Of a stretch of DNA of 64,000 nucleotides, positions 28,068 through 35,816 are shown piece after piece. Made by a program: the position numbers and the translations under genes. Numbering within the stretch: position 1 is the first letter of the stretch; every line of letters begins with the position of its first letter. The stretch lies in contig JAXDKS010000027.1 of NCBI GenBank assembly GCA_034666985.1, positions 139,912-203,911 on the forward strand, in the 5' to 3' direction. A model generated the notes under the pieces. That model searched no databases, had not been told where the DNA came from, and saw nothing but the letters and a program-made list of their open reading frames with translations. The stretch comes from DATARR01 sp034666985 (GTDB lineage Bacteria; Acidobacteriota; Thermoanaerobaculia; Multivoradales; UBA5704).

Positions 28068-30008
28068 TCACTGGGGATTGCGCGCCGCCGCGGCCTGGGG
28101 GATGCCCACCATCACGGCGCGGCTCAGGTACGAGGTGGTGGCGGCGATCTCGTCGCGCACCCCCAGGGCCACATGGCTCTGGCCGGGCGCCAGTTGCAGC
28201 GTCAGGGTGTAGAGGTACGACTGCCCGAGGGCGTTGAGCACCTGCTTGCGGGGGATCTTGATCGGCACCGCCACCTGCCGCACGGGCGCCGACCGGCCGT
28301 CGTCGCTGCGCGTCGCCACCAGCACCCGCAGGGCCCCCTCGTAGGTCTGGTCCCGGTTCAGGATGGCCAGCTTGTGCAGGGGGATGCGCAGGCGGATGGG
28401 GACCGAGACGCTGCCGGACGGGCCGGGCGTCTGCTCGCCGATCTCGACGGTGATCTCCAGCGGATTGTCCTCGAAGCCATAGAGCAGGGCTGCCAGGGTG
28501 CGATCGACCGCCTTCTCCATCACCGGCTTGTCGCGATAGCTCTCGCGGTAGCGCAGGCGGATGCCGGAGCGCTTGGCCCGCACCTCGATCTTGTGCTCCC
28601 GCCCGTCGCCGTTGTGGGCCGGCGTGTAGCCCAGCGAGTAGAAGGTGGAGAAGTCCTCCCGCAGGGCGGCCAGGTCGGCGCGCAGGTCGTTGGCGTTGAG
28701 GATGGCCTTGCCCCCCGTGCCCTCGGCGAGCGTCTGCAGCGACTCCTGCAGGCTGGCCCGCAGCCCGCTGCCGATGGAGGGGAACTGGAACAGCCGCTCG
28801 TTCGGTCCGAATCCCGCCTCGCTGGCATCGGCGCCGCTCAGACCCGAGGCCTGAAGGGTGTAGAGGGTGACCCGGTGAGCGTTGGCGTGGGCCACCAGGG
28901 CCGCGAGTTGCTTGGCCACACTGTAGCTCTGCGAGTCGGCAGGCCCCTGGGAAGCGGCCTGGTAGGCCTTGGGGCCGAACGTCCTCGCGTCGTAGACGGT
29001 CAGCGGATTCATATCGTTGTGAACGTCGGGCTTTTCGAAGTCGGCGTTGCCGGCTCTGCCATTCCCACTTCTAGGGAGCTTGGGGGCGTCCCTCTGCCCG
29101 AAGCCCGACGTGCCGCTGCCACCGCACAGCTCGATCAGGAACTGGAACAGCTCCTCGCCGGGAATGGCGGGGAGGCCGTCGCTGACGTGCAGCACCGCCT
29201 TGCGCCCCGGCACTCCAGAGAGGGAGTTGACCAGCACGGTGAGGGCGTTGAGCGACCGCAGGACCTCGTCGCGCCGGGCTGCGGCGTAGTTGTGGGCCGG
29301 ATTCACGATGTTCTGCGGGCAGGGGACCGGGTCGGTGGGATCGGACAGCGAGTCCTCCTGGATGGTCATCATGTCCTGGAAGGCTTGCCGCCGCCCGCTG
29401 TCGATCTCCGGGCCGTGGGCCGCGGCCTTCTCCACCTCCTTGAGGGCCGCCTCCAGGGCTGCCGGATCGGAGGTGAAGGGCTGCCGCACCCTGAGCCCCA
29501 GGTCGTAGCTCACCAGCATCACCCGGTCGCCGGGAGAGAGGCTGTGGGCGAGGAACTCCCGCAGTTGCCTGAGGGCCCGCGCCCGGTGGGACGGCTGGAT
29601 GTTGAAGTCGTCGACGTAGACCACGAGGTTCCAGGCGTCCTCGGGAGCCTTGGCGAAGACGGTGGCGGTGGTCCCCTCCGGCACCGGGGTGGGCGCCGCC
29701 GTCGCCCCGTTGACCGCGGGAGCCGTTCCCGGGAGACGGACCGGCGTGAAGTTGGTGATCGGCACCGGCTTGCCGTCCTCCAGCAGCTCGAAGTCCCCCT
29801 GCTTCAGGTCGTTGACCCGCTTGCCACTCTTGTCGGTGGCGTAGACGTCGACGTTGACGACGTTGACCTCCACCACCTCGCCGAAGCTGGTGAGCGACTG
29901 GGATGGTGATGATTGCGGCGATGGCGGAGCCGCGGCGGCCAGGGCCAGAGGAATGGCAGCCAGGGTGGCGAGGGTGAGGCTCAGCAGCGCGAGCGGTCGG
30001 CTTCTCAT
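28068..30008 (-). CDS. Secreted VWFA-related protein, paralogue 2
   Basis: 646 residues. Signal peptide and first 60 residues are almost identical to paralogue 1, as is the sequence around the start codon (GAGGACGAGATCATGAGAAG). VWA-like region: LVVYVDDFNIQPSHRARALR and VLHVSDGLPAIPGEELFQFL. The C-terminal half (YSLGYTPAHNGDGREHKIEV, YRESYRDKPVMEKAVDRTLA) is conserved in all three. The middle linker contains variable Gly/Asn-rich sequence. Part of the three-gene tandem unit. Confidence 0.85.
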   Translation of the reverse strand: MRSRPLALLSLTLATLAAIPLALAAAAPPSPQSSPSQSLTSFGEVVEVNVVNVDVYATDKSGKRVNDLKQGDFELLEDGKPVPITNFTPVRLPGTAPAVNGATAAPTPVPEGTTATVFAKAPEDAWNLVVYVDDFNIQPSHRARALRQLREFLAHSLSPGDRVMLVSYDLGLRVRQPFTSDPAALEAALKEVEKAAAHGPEIDSGRRQAFQDMMTIQEDSLSDPTDPVPCPQNIVNPAHNYAAARRDEVLRSLNALTVLVNSLSGVPGRKAVLHVSDGLPAIPGEELFQFLIELCGGSGTSGFGQRDAPKLPRSGNGRAGNADFEKPDVHNDMNPLTVYDARTFGPKAYQAASQGPADSQSYSVAKQLAALVAHANAHRVTLYTLQASGLSGADASEAGFGPNERLFQFPSIGSGLRASLQESLQTLAEGTGGKAILNANDLRADLAALREDFSTFYSLGYTPAHNGDGREHKIEVRAKRSGIRLRYRESYRDKPVMEKAVDRTLAALLYGFEDNPLEITVEIGEQTPGPSGSVSVPIRLRIPLHKLAILNRDQTYEGALRVLVATRSDDGRSAPVRQVAVPIKIPRKQVLNALGQSYLYTLTLQLAPGQSHVALGVRDEIAATTSYLSRAVMVGIPQAAAARNPQ

Positions 30009-30018
30009 GATCTCGTCC

Positions 30019-31950
30019 TCACTGGGGATTGCGCGCCGCCGCGGCCTGGGGGATCCCCACGGTCACGGCGCGGCTGAGATAGGAGGTGGTGGCGGCGACC
30101 TCGTCGCGCACCGCGACGGCCACCCGCTGCTCGCCGGGGGCGAGCTGGAGGGTCAGGGTGTAGACGTAGAACTGCCCGAGCGCGGTCAGCACCTCCTTGC
30201 GGGGGATGCGGATCGGCACCGGGAGCTGCCGCACGGGCGTCATGCGGCCGTCGGCGCTGCGGGTGGCCAGCAGCAGGCGCAGGTTGCCCTCGTAGGTGTC
30301 CTCCCGGTTGAGCACGGCCACCTTGAACAGGGGGATCTTGAGATTGATGGGGACCGACACGGTGCCGTTCGGCCCGGGGATCTGGTCGCCGACGTCGAGG
30401 GCGATCTTCAACGGATTGTCCTCGATGCCATAGAAGAGGGCCGCCAGGGTGCGATCGACCGCCTTTTCGATCGCCGGCTTGTCGCGATAGCTCTCGCGGT
30501 AGCGCAGGCGGACCCCGGCGCGCTTCACCTTCACCTGGATCCTGTGCTCGCGGCCGTCGCCGTTGTGCGACGGGCTGTAGCCCAGGGAGTAGTAGGTGGT
30601 CAGGTCCTGCCGCATGCGCGCGAGGTCTGGATTGAAGTCGTTGACGTCGACGATCGCCCGGCCGCCGGTGCCCGAGGCGAGGGCGGTGAGCGAATTGCGC
30701 AGGCTCGAATTCTTCGCCGTCTCGATGGAGGTGAACTGGGTGATCCGGTCTCCCGGCCCCGAGGCGGCGTCCGAGGAATCGGCAGCCGCCAGACCTGAGG
30801 CCTGCAGGGTGTAGAGAGTGACCCGGTGGGCGTTGGCGTGGGCCACCAGCGTGTTGAGCTGCGGCCCCACGGTGTAGCTCTGGGCGTCGAGGGGAGCCTG
30901 GGACCCGGCCTGATAGGACCGCCCGCCGAGGGTCCGCGCGTCGTAGACCGCCATCGGATCCAGGTTGGGGTCCGGTTTCGGTTTGTTGCCGCGGCCCGGG
31001 GCTTGGCCCGCGTCCGGCGAGTTGTCCTCGATCGCGTTGCTGGGCCCGTGCACGATGGCCTGCCGGCCGAGGCCGCCGGGGCTGCTGCCGCCGCAGATCT
31101 CGGCCAGGAACTGGAATACCTCCTCGCCCGGGATGGAGGGTATGCCGTCGCTGACGTAGAGCAGCGCCTTGCGGCCCGGAACTCCGGAGAGGGAGTTCAC
31201 CAGCACCGTGAGCCCGCCCAGGGCACGGAGCACCTCGTCGTGCCGTCCCGCGGCAAAGGCGTGGGCCGGCCGCACGATGTTCTGAGGGCAGGGGGTGGGG
31301 GGCTGGCCGGCGAGCGACACCTCCTGGATGGAGAGGATCTCCTGGAACGCCTGCCGCCGCGCCTGGTCGATGGCCGGCCCGTGCGTGGCCCCTTCCTCCA
31401 CCCCTTTCAAGGCCGCGTCGACGGCGGCCGGATCGCTGGAGAAGGGGAGCCGCACCACGAGCCCCATGTCGTAGGTCACCACCATCACCCGGTCGCCGGG
31501 GGCGAGCTGCCGGCCGAGGAACCCCCGCACCTGCTGTAAGGCCCGCGTGCGGCTGGCGGGGTGGATGTCGAAGTCGTCGACGAAGACGATGAGGTTCCAG
31601 GGCTCCGCCGGAGATGTCGCGGAGTCCGCAGGCTCCGGGACCGCCGGCCCGGCGGTGGCCGCCGAGGCCCGGGGAGCCGAGCCCGTGCCCTCCAGGGCCG
31701 CGAAGTTGGAGATCGACACCCGCCGGCCGTCCTCCAGCAATTCGAAGTCGCGCTCCCGCAGACCGGTCACCGGCTTGCCGGCGGCATCCGTGGCGTAGAC
31801 CTCGACGTTGACGACGTTGACGTCCACCGCCGTTCCGAAGGTTCCGGGGTCATTCGCGAGAGCGCCGGGATTGGCGGGAGACCCGGCGGCGGCCGCGCCG
31901 AGGGCGGAGGCGCCGGACAGGAGAAACAGCAGGGCGAACCGGGTTTTCAC
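30019..31950 (-). CDS. Secreted VWFA-related protein, paralogue 3 (first in operon)
   Basis: 643 residues from a GTG at 31950, which gives the signal peptide MKTRFALLFLLSGASALGAA and has GGGAGG upstream; an ATG ten codons earlier (31980) is the alternative. VWA-like region LIVFVDDFDIHPASRTRALQ and LLYVSDGIPSIPGEEVFQFL. The C-terminal end is nearly the same as paralogue 2 (TSYLSRAVTVGIPQAAAARN). First gene of the tandem group, so the promoter should lie in 31951-32020. Confidence 0.85.
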   Translation of the reverse strand: MKTRFALLFLLSGASALGAAAAGSPANPGALANDPGTFGTAVDVNVVNVEVYATDAAGKPVTGLRERDFELLEDGRRVSISNFAALEGTGSAPRASAATAGPAVPEPADSATSPAEPWNLIVFVDDFDIHPASRTRALQQVRGFLGRQLAPGDRVMVVTYDMGLVVRLPFSSDPAAVDAALKGVEEGATHGPAIDQARRQAFQEILSIQEVSLAGQPPTPCPQNIVRPAHAFAAGRHDEVLRALGGLTVLVNSLSGVPGRKALLYVSDGIPSIPGEEVFQFLAEICGGSSPGGLGRQAIVHGPSNAIEDNSPDAGQAPGRGNKPKPDPNLDPMAVYDARTLGGRSYQAGSQAPLDAQSYTVGPQLNTLVAHANAHRVTLYTLQASGLAAADSSDAASGPGDRITQFTSIETAKNSSLRNSLTALASGTGGRAIVDVNDFNPDLARMRQDLTTYYSLGYSPSHNGDGREHRIQVKVKRAGVRLRYRESYRDKPAIEKAVDRTLAALFYGIEDNPLKIALDVGDQIPGPNGTVSVPINLKIPLFKVAVLNREDTYEGNLRLLLATRSADGRMTPVRQLPVPIRIPRKEVLTALGQFYVYTLTLQLAPGEQRVAVAVRDEVAATTSYLSRAVTVGIPQAAAARNPQ

Positions 31951-32020
31951 GTCTTTGATCCCTCCCGGGAATAAAATCAAGGTTTGCTCCGTGATCCTGC
32001 AAAAGCTGGACCGTACCCTC

Positions 32021-33025
32021 CTAGAGGGGAGAGCGGGGCGGACCGTCCTCCTGGGCAGACATCGTAGACCGGGGAGCGTCCTCCACGGCGCGGAGCGGTT
32101 GCCGAGGCCTCCGCGGCATCCGCCACCACAGGAGAGCGGCCAGCGGGAGGCCGATGACGGTCAGAGCGAGGCTCCCTTCGGGGCCGAAGCCGTCTCCCGT
32201 CAGGAGCGGGTTGCCGGTCACCGAGACGTTCAGGAGGTGGAACATGGGGAAGCCGCTCACCGGCAGCGACACCAGGCAGGAGAGGGAGAAGTTCCAGACG
32301 CCATGGGCGATCGTGGCCCCCCACAGGCTGCCGCTGCGCTCCACCAGAGCGGTGAGGACCAGGCCGGCGAGGACGATGTTGATCAGGGCCGCCGCGCTCA
32401 CGTCGGGATTGGTGGCGTGGAGCAGCGCGAACATCACCGAAGAGGAGAGGGCGGCCTGCCCAGGGCTCCAGCGCTCGCGCAGCGCGTGGTAGACGTAGCC
32501 CCGCACCACCCACTCCTCGATCCCGCCCTGGATCAGGAACAGCAGGAGGAAGAAGGGGAAGAGCAGAGCCGGCGGCAGGGGCCACCAGGAGAGGCCCTTC
32601 GCGACATCCGGGCTCAGACCCAGGACGTGGATCGCCGTGAGGCCGTCCGGCAGGGCGCGGATCACCAGCAGCCATCCTCCCAGGAGCGCCAGCACTGCCA
32701 GCGGAAGAGTGACGAGCTCGCGCAGCGCCCTCCGCCGGCCGCCCAGGGGCCAGCGCACGCCGAGGCTCGACAGCGGGCGCCGGTCGAGATAGCGGAGAAA
32801 CACCTCGGTCACCATCACCAGCGGCAGAGCGGTGACGGCGAAGACCAGCAGCAGGGCCTCGCTCGATTCGGAGAGGCGGCCGAGCCGCTCGTCTCCCAGC
32901 CAGTAGGCGAGCCCGACGATGCCGACGTTCACTCCCACCTGGATCCCGAAGAAGACGACGAGATAGAGGATCGACCGCAGCAGCGGGTGGAGCCGCGGAG
33001 GCGGCGGAGCGGCGGAGATTTCCAC
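32021..33025 (-). CDS. CPBP-family intramembrane metalloprotease
   Basis: 334 residues, about eight hydrophobic segments. Motif 1 GGIEEWVVRGYVY (EExxxR), motif 2 MFALLHATNP (FxxxH) and motif 3 IAHGVWNF are those of the CAAX protease / bacteriocin-processing (ABI) family, glutamate- and histidine-dependent intramembrane proteases. The start is GTG at 33025. Substrate unknown; family members serve in prenyl-protein processing, bacteriocin immunity or signalling. It is upstream of the VWFA operon on the same strand, 70 bases from it. Confidence 0.88.
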   Translation of the reverse strand: MEISAAPPPPRLHPLLRSILYLVVFFGIQVGVNVGIVGLAYWLGDERLGRLSESSEALLLVFAVTALPLVMVTEVFLRYLDRRPLSSLGVRWPLGGRRRALRELVTLPLAVLALLGGWLLVIRALPDGLTAIHVLGLSPDVAKGLSWWPLPPALLFPFFLLLFLIQGGIEEWVVRGYVYHALRERWSPGQAALSSSVMFALLHATNPDVSAAALINIVLAGLVLTALVERSGSLWGATIAHGVWNFSLSCLVSLPVSGFPMFHLLNVSVTGNPLLTGDGFGPEGSLALTVIGLPLAALLWWRMPRRPRQPLRAVEDAPRSTMSAQEDGPPRSPL

Positions 33026-33125
33026 GCCGCCATTCTATGCCGGGCCGGTGTGTGGCACGGGGGTTGCTATTAGTGAAAAGCGGGAGAGAAGGAAACCCTA
33101 ACGGCTAGACTAAAGGAGGATCGTC

Positions 33126-33398
33126 ATGATTAACCTCATTCTCATTCTGATCGTCGGTGGCCTGATCGGCTGGATCGCCAGCATCGTGATGCGCACCAAC
33201 GCCCAGCAGGGCGTGCTGCTCAACGTCGTCGTCGGCATCGTCGGCGCTCTGCTCGCCGGCTTCCTGCTCTCGCCGCTGTTCGGCACCGGCAACATCACCC
33301 AGGGCAACTTCAGCCTGCCGGCGCTCCTGGTCTCGCTGCTCGGGGCCGTCATCCTGCTGGCTATCGTCAACCTCTTCCGGCGCGGCGCGGTGCGCTGA
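33126..33398 (+). CDS. GlsB/YeaQ/YmgE-family small membrane protein
   Basis: 90 residues, three hydrophobic segments (LILILIVGGLIGWIASIVM, LNVVVGIVGALLAGFLL, LLVSLLGAVILLAIVNLF). The GWIAS and GxxGA patterns are those of the transglycosylase-associated stress membrane protein family. AAAGGAGGA precedes the ATG. It has a slightly longer C-terminus than the minimal family length. Probable single-gene transcript. Confidence 0.9.
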   Translation: MINLILILIVGGLIGWIASIVMRTNAQQGVLLNVVVGIVGALLAGFLLSPLFGTGNITQGNFSLPALLVSLLGAVILLAIVNLFRRGAVR

Positions 33399-33500
33399 AC
33401 CGGCTTCCCCCAGGTTTCCCGCAGGCCGCCCCGGGGGTTCCGGACTTCGAGTCCCGGGCCCCCGTTGGCGCGTAGATCCCTTCCCAGAACATCATTCCCC

Positions 33501-33553
33501 GTAGGTGCGCTGTGCGCACCGTCCCCGTTCATGGTGCGCACAGCGCACCCTAC
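33501..33553. repeat. Palindromic repeat, family B (copy 1)
   Basis: GTAGGTGCGCTGTGCGCACC (33501-33520) pairs with GGTGCGCACAGCGCACCCTA plus C (33533-33553) apart from one missing G. The same hairpin recurs at 40383-40435. It lies between two convergent genes; the rest of 33399-33596 shows no gene. Confidence 0.8.
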
Positions 33554-33596
33554 GAGACGCCCCTGAACCGGCCTTGTCATTTTTACACACCCCCGC

Positions 33597-34832
33597 CTAC
33601 AGCCCCGGCGCCCGGGTCGCCGCCAGGGCCTTGCGCACCCCTTCGGGGGTGATGAGGCCCTGCTGCGCCAGCACGTCGCGGAGCCATTCGGCCACCATCT
33701 CGTTGCCTTCCTTGGGATAGTGGGTGAAGTTGGTGCTCAGGATCTCGCCCTGGGGATCGTACTTCTGGAAGCCGTCCGCCAGATCGATCACCCGATAGCC
33801 CCGGCGGCGCAACTCGTTGAGGAGAGGCTGGTAGGGCACCGGCTTGCCCCGATGGTGCAACCGGATCTCCCGGCGCTGCGGAAAGAGGACGATAATAGGC
33901 AGCGATCCGTGCTCCAGGGCCTCGCGGTAGAACTGATCGAGCACCCGGAAGGTCACCTGATAGGCCTCGGAGCGTGTGTTGTACCGGTCGTGCAGGAAGA
34001 TCGGCTGATTGAAGTACTGATCGGAGACCACCCGCGCGAAGCGCACCGAGGGCAGGAAGTCGCCGCGGCTGCGCCGGTTGTTGCGGTGGTAGAAGTAGTC
34101 GTGCTCGCCCAGGCGGGGGAGGACCCTCGCCGGATCGCGCAGCAGCTCGCGGTAGCCGTCCAGGCTCTGGATGGGATTGGGGATCAGCGCCAGCTTGCCG
34201 CGTTCGACGGCGAAGCGGGGCTTGCTGAAGGGCAGGCCGCTCATGCCGAAGTAGAACGGCCGGAAGGCGTTCACCATGCGGCTGATGTTCTCGGACATGT
34301 AGCCGATGAGCACGATCGACGGGTGAAACTGGACCCCCTCGCGGCGGTAGCGCATCAGGGCCTGGCCGGGATCCGAGCCGGGAATGCCGAAGTTCATCAC
34401 CTCCAGCCCTGGAGCGAGCGCCTCGAGTTGCTCCTCGAAGGTCTCTCCGGTGGCCACGCCGTCGCCGTGGGTGAACGAGTCGCCGAACGCGGCGACGCGG
34501 ACCTTGTCCGCTGGCGGCTGGGGTTCGTACTCCCGCGTGGCCCGCAGCCCCTTGCTGTTGGACCTGTAGAGCGCCTTGACGCTGTTGGGCCGGATCGTCC
34601 ATCCCAGCTCGGAATCGAACATCACGTAGGAGCTCACGTTGTTGAGATGGTTACCCAGCACCGCCCGGTGCTTGAAGCTGAGGTCCTCCACCAGCGCGGG
34701 CTGATACACCACGTTCTTGGAACGCCTGAGGTACCACAGCCCGCCCAGGCAGATCATCTCCACGACCAGCCAGAGGAAGCCGAGCAGGACGAGGGAGAAG
34801 GCGAGCTTCTTGCGGATCGGGAGGGTGGCCAT
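33597..34832 (-). CDS. SGNH/GDSL-like hydrolase, membrane anchored
   Basis: 411 residues. One N-terminal transmembrane segment (LAFSLVLLGFLWLVVEMICL). Then an SGNH esterase fold: block I AAFGDSFTHGDGV (nucleophile Ser), block III-like GYMSEN, and block V THYPKEGNEMVAEWL (His, from an N-x-T-H context). Such proteins deacetylate or acylate surface polysaccharides (family inference). The start chosen is MATLPIRKK at 34832; the frame remains open into the antisense of the PilZ gene and an ATG at 34871 is an alternative. No strong Shine-Dalgarno at either. Confidence 0.8.
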   Translation of the reverse strand: MATLPIRKKLAFSLVLLGFLWLVVEMICLGGLWYLRRSKNVVYQPALVEDLSFKHRAVLGNHLNNVSSYVMFDSELGWTIRPNSVKALYRSNSKGLRATREYEPQPPADKVRVAAFGDSFTHGDGVATGETFEEQLEALAPGLEVMNFGIPGSDPGQALMRYRREGVQFHPSIVLIGYMSENISRMVNAFRPFYFGMSGLPFSKPRFAVERGKLALIPNPIQSLDGYRELLRDPARVLPRLGEHDYFYHRNNRRSRGDFLPSVRFARVVSDQYFNQPIFLHDRYNTRSEAYQVTFRVLDQFYREALEHGSLPIIVLFPQRREIRLHHRGKPVPYQPLLNELRRRGYRVIDLADGFQKYDPQGEILSTNFTHYPKEGNEMVAEWLRDVLAQQGLITPEGVRKALAATRAPGL

Positions 34833-34937
34833 GGGGAGGCGGGGATTGTACCCGATGGGGAGGCTGCCCATCCCGGCGGGTTGATCCGGGGCTCTCAGTT
34901 GTATAGACTCTCGCGCATAGATAGTGAAGGAGGTCTG

Positions 34938-35303
34938 ATGCAAAGCCGTCCCAAGATCCGTCGCTTCCCCCGTGTCCAGGCCGAGCATGCGGTCATGGTG
35001 CGGCTCCTGGGGACCCGAGCCTTTGAAGAGTTCGCCCGCACGCGGGTCATCGGCCCGGGCGGCTGCATGTTCGTGAGCGAGGAGTCCTTGGGATACGGCT
35101 CGCTCATGGAGCTCTCCATCGCCCTGCGCGGCCGGGTGCTGAAGACGGACTGCCGGGTGGTCTACGAGATCAGTAGGACCCCTTCGGAGCACCAGGTGGG
35201 GGTGGAGTTCCTGCGCATCAGCCCCACGGACCGGGCCTTCCTCGAGTCCTTCGTGGCGCAGCGCAAAGGCGCCCAGCCGCCGCCCTTCAGCCCGCCGTTC
35301 TGA
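34938..35303 (+). CDS. PilZ-domain protein
   Basis: 121 residues. RRFPR near the N-terminus corresponds to the RxxxR c-di-GMP motif; the second motif is degenerate (VIGPGGCMFVSEE in place of DxSxxG), so binding of cyclic di-GMP is uncertain. CRVVYEI and HQVGVEFLRIS close the barrel. GAAGGAGG lies 6 bases before the ATG. It overlaps the end of the GNAT gene convergently by 17 bases. Confidence 0.85.
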   Translation: MQSRPKIRRFPRVQAEHAVMVRLLGTRAFEEFARTRVIGPGGCMFVSEESLGYGSLMELSIALRGRVLKTDCRVVYEISRTPSEHQVGVEFLRISPTDRAFLESFVAQRKGAQPPPFSPPF

Positions 35304-35772
35304 AGAGACCGAGGAGCAGCTCCAGGAACGCCGTACCGGGGATGGGATTGAACCGGTACGGCGGGATCTCGCGAAACCCCAGATCCTGATAGAGCGCCCG
35401 CGCCCGTTCCATGGCCGGCACCGTATCCAGCCGCATCCGCTCATACCCGATCGCCCGCGCCTCCTCGATGATCGTCAAGGCCAGAGCCCGGCCGATCTCC
35501 AATCCGCGAAACCCGGGCCGCACGTAGAGCCGCTTCATCTCGCAGATCCCCGCCTCGATCTCCCGCAACGCCACGCACCCCGCCGTCCGGCCGTCGTGGA
35601 TCGCCAGCAGCAGGCGTCCCCGAGGGGGAGCATAGTCGCCGGGCAACCCGGCCAGCTCCTCGGCGAAGCCTTGGAAGCCGAGGTCGAAGCCCAGGGAGGC
35701 GGCGTACTCCTCGAAGAGGCCGCGGGCTTCGGCCAGGTGCTCGGGAGTTTCGGCTTGGAGGACCTTGGGCAT
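35287..35772 (-). CDS. GNAT-family N-acetyltransferase
   Basis: 161 residues. The acetyl-CoA site is RPGFRGLEIGRALALTIIEEA; EMKRLYVRPGF is strand beta4, and ERARALYQDLGFREI the family's C-terminal helix-strand. Substrate not recognisable. Complete length. Confidence 0.9.
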   Translation of the reverse strand: MPKVLQAETPEHLAEARGLFEEYAASLGFDLGFQGFAEELAGLPGDYAPPRGRLLLAIHDGRTAGCVALREIEAGICEMKRLYVRPGFRGLEIGRALALTIIEEARAIGYERMRLDTVPAMERARALYQDLGFREIPPYRFNPIPGTAFLELLLGLFRTAG

Positions 35773-35816
35773 GGATTCCGTCCGGCGTGAAGGACGCCCC
35801 GTCCTGGGCTCCGGCC

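Noticed and set aside
26360..30798. Long plus-strand open frames opposite the VWFA-related genes
   Set aside because: Shadow frames caused by high GC; they cross gene boundaries and have no family resemblance, whereas the minus frames have signal peptides and motifs.
33720..34937. N-terminal extension of the PilZ frame, over 400 codons
   Set aside because: It is antisense to the SGNH hydrolase; the ATG at 34938 has a strong ribosome site and matches PilZ length.
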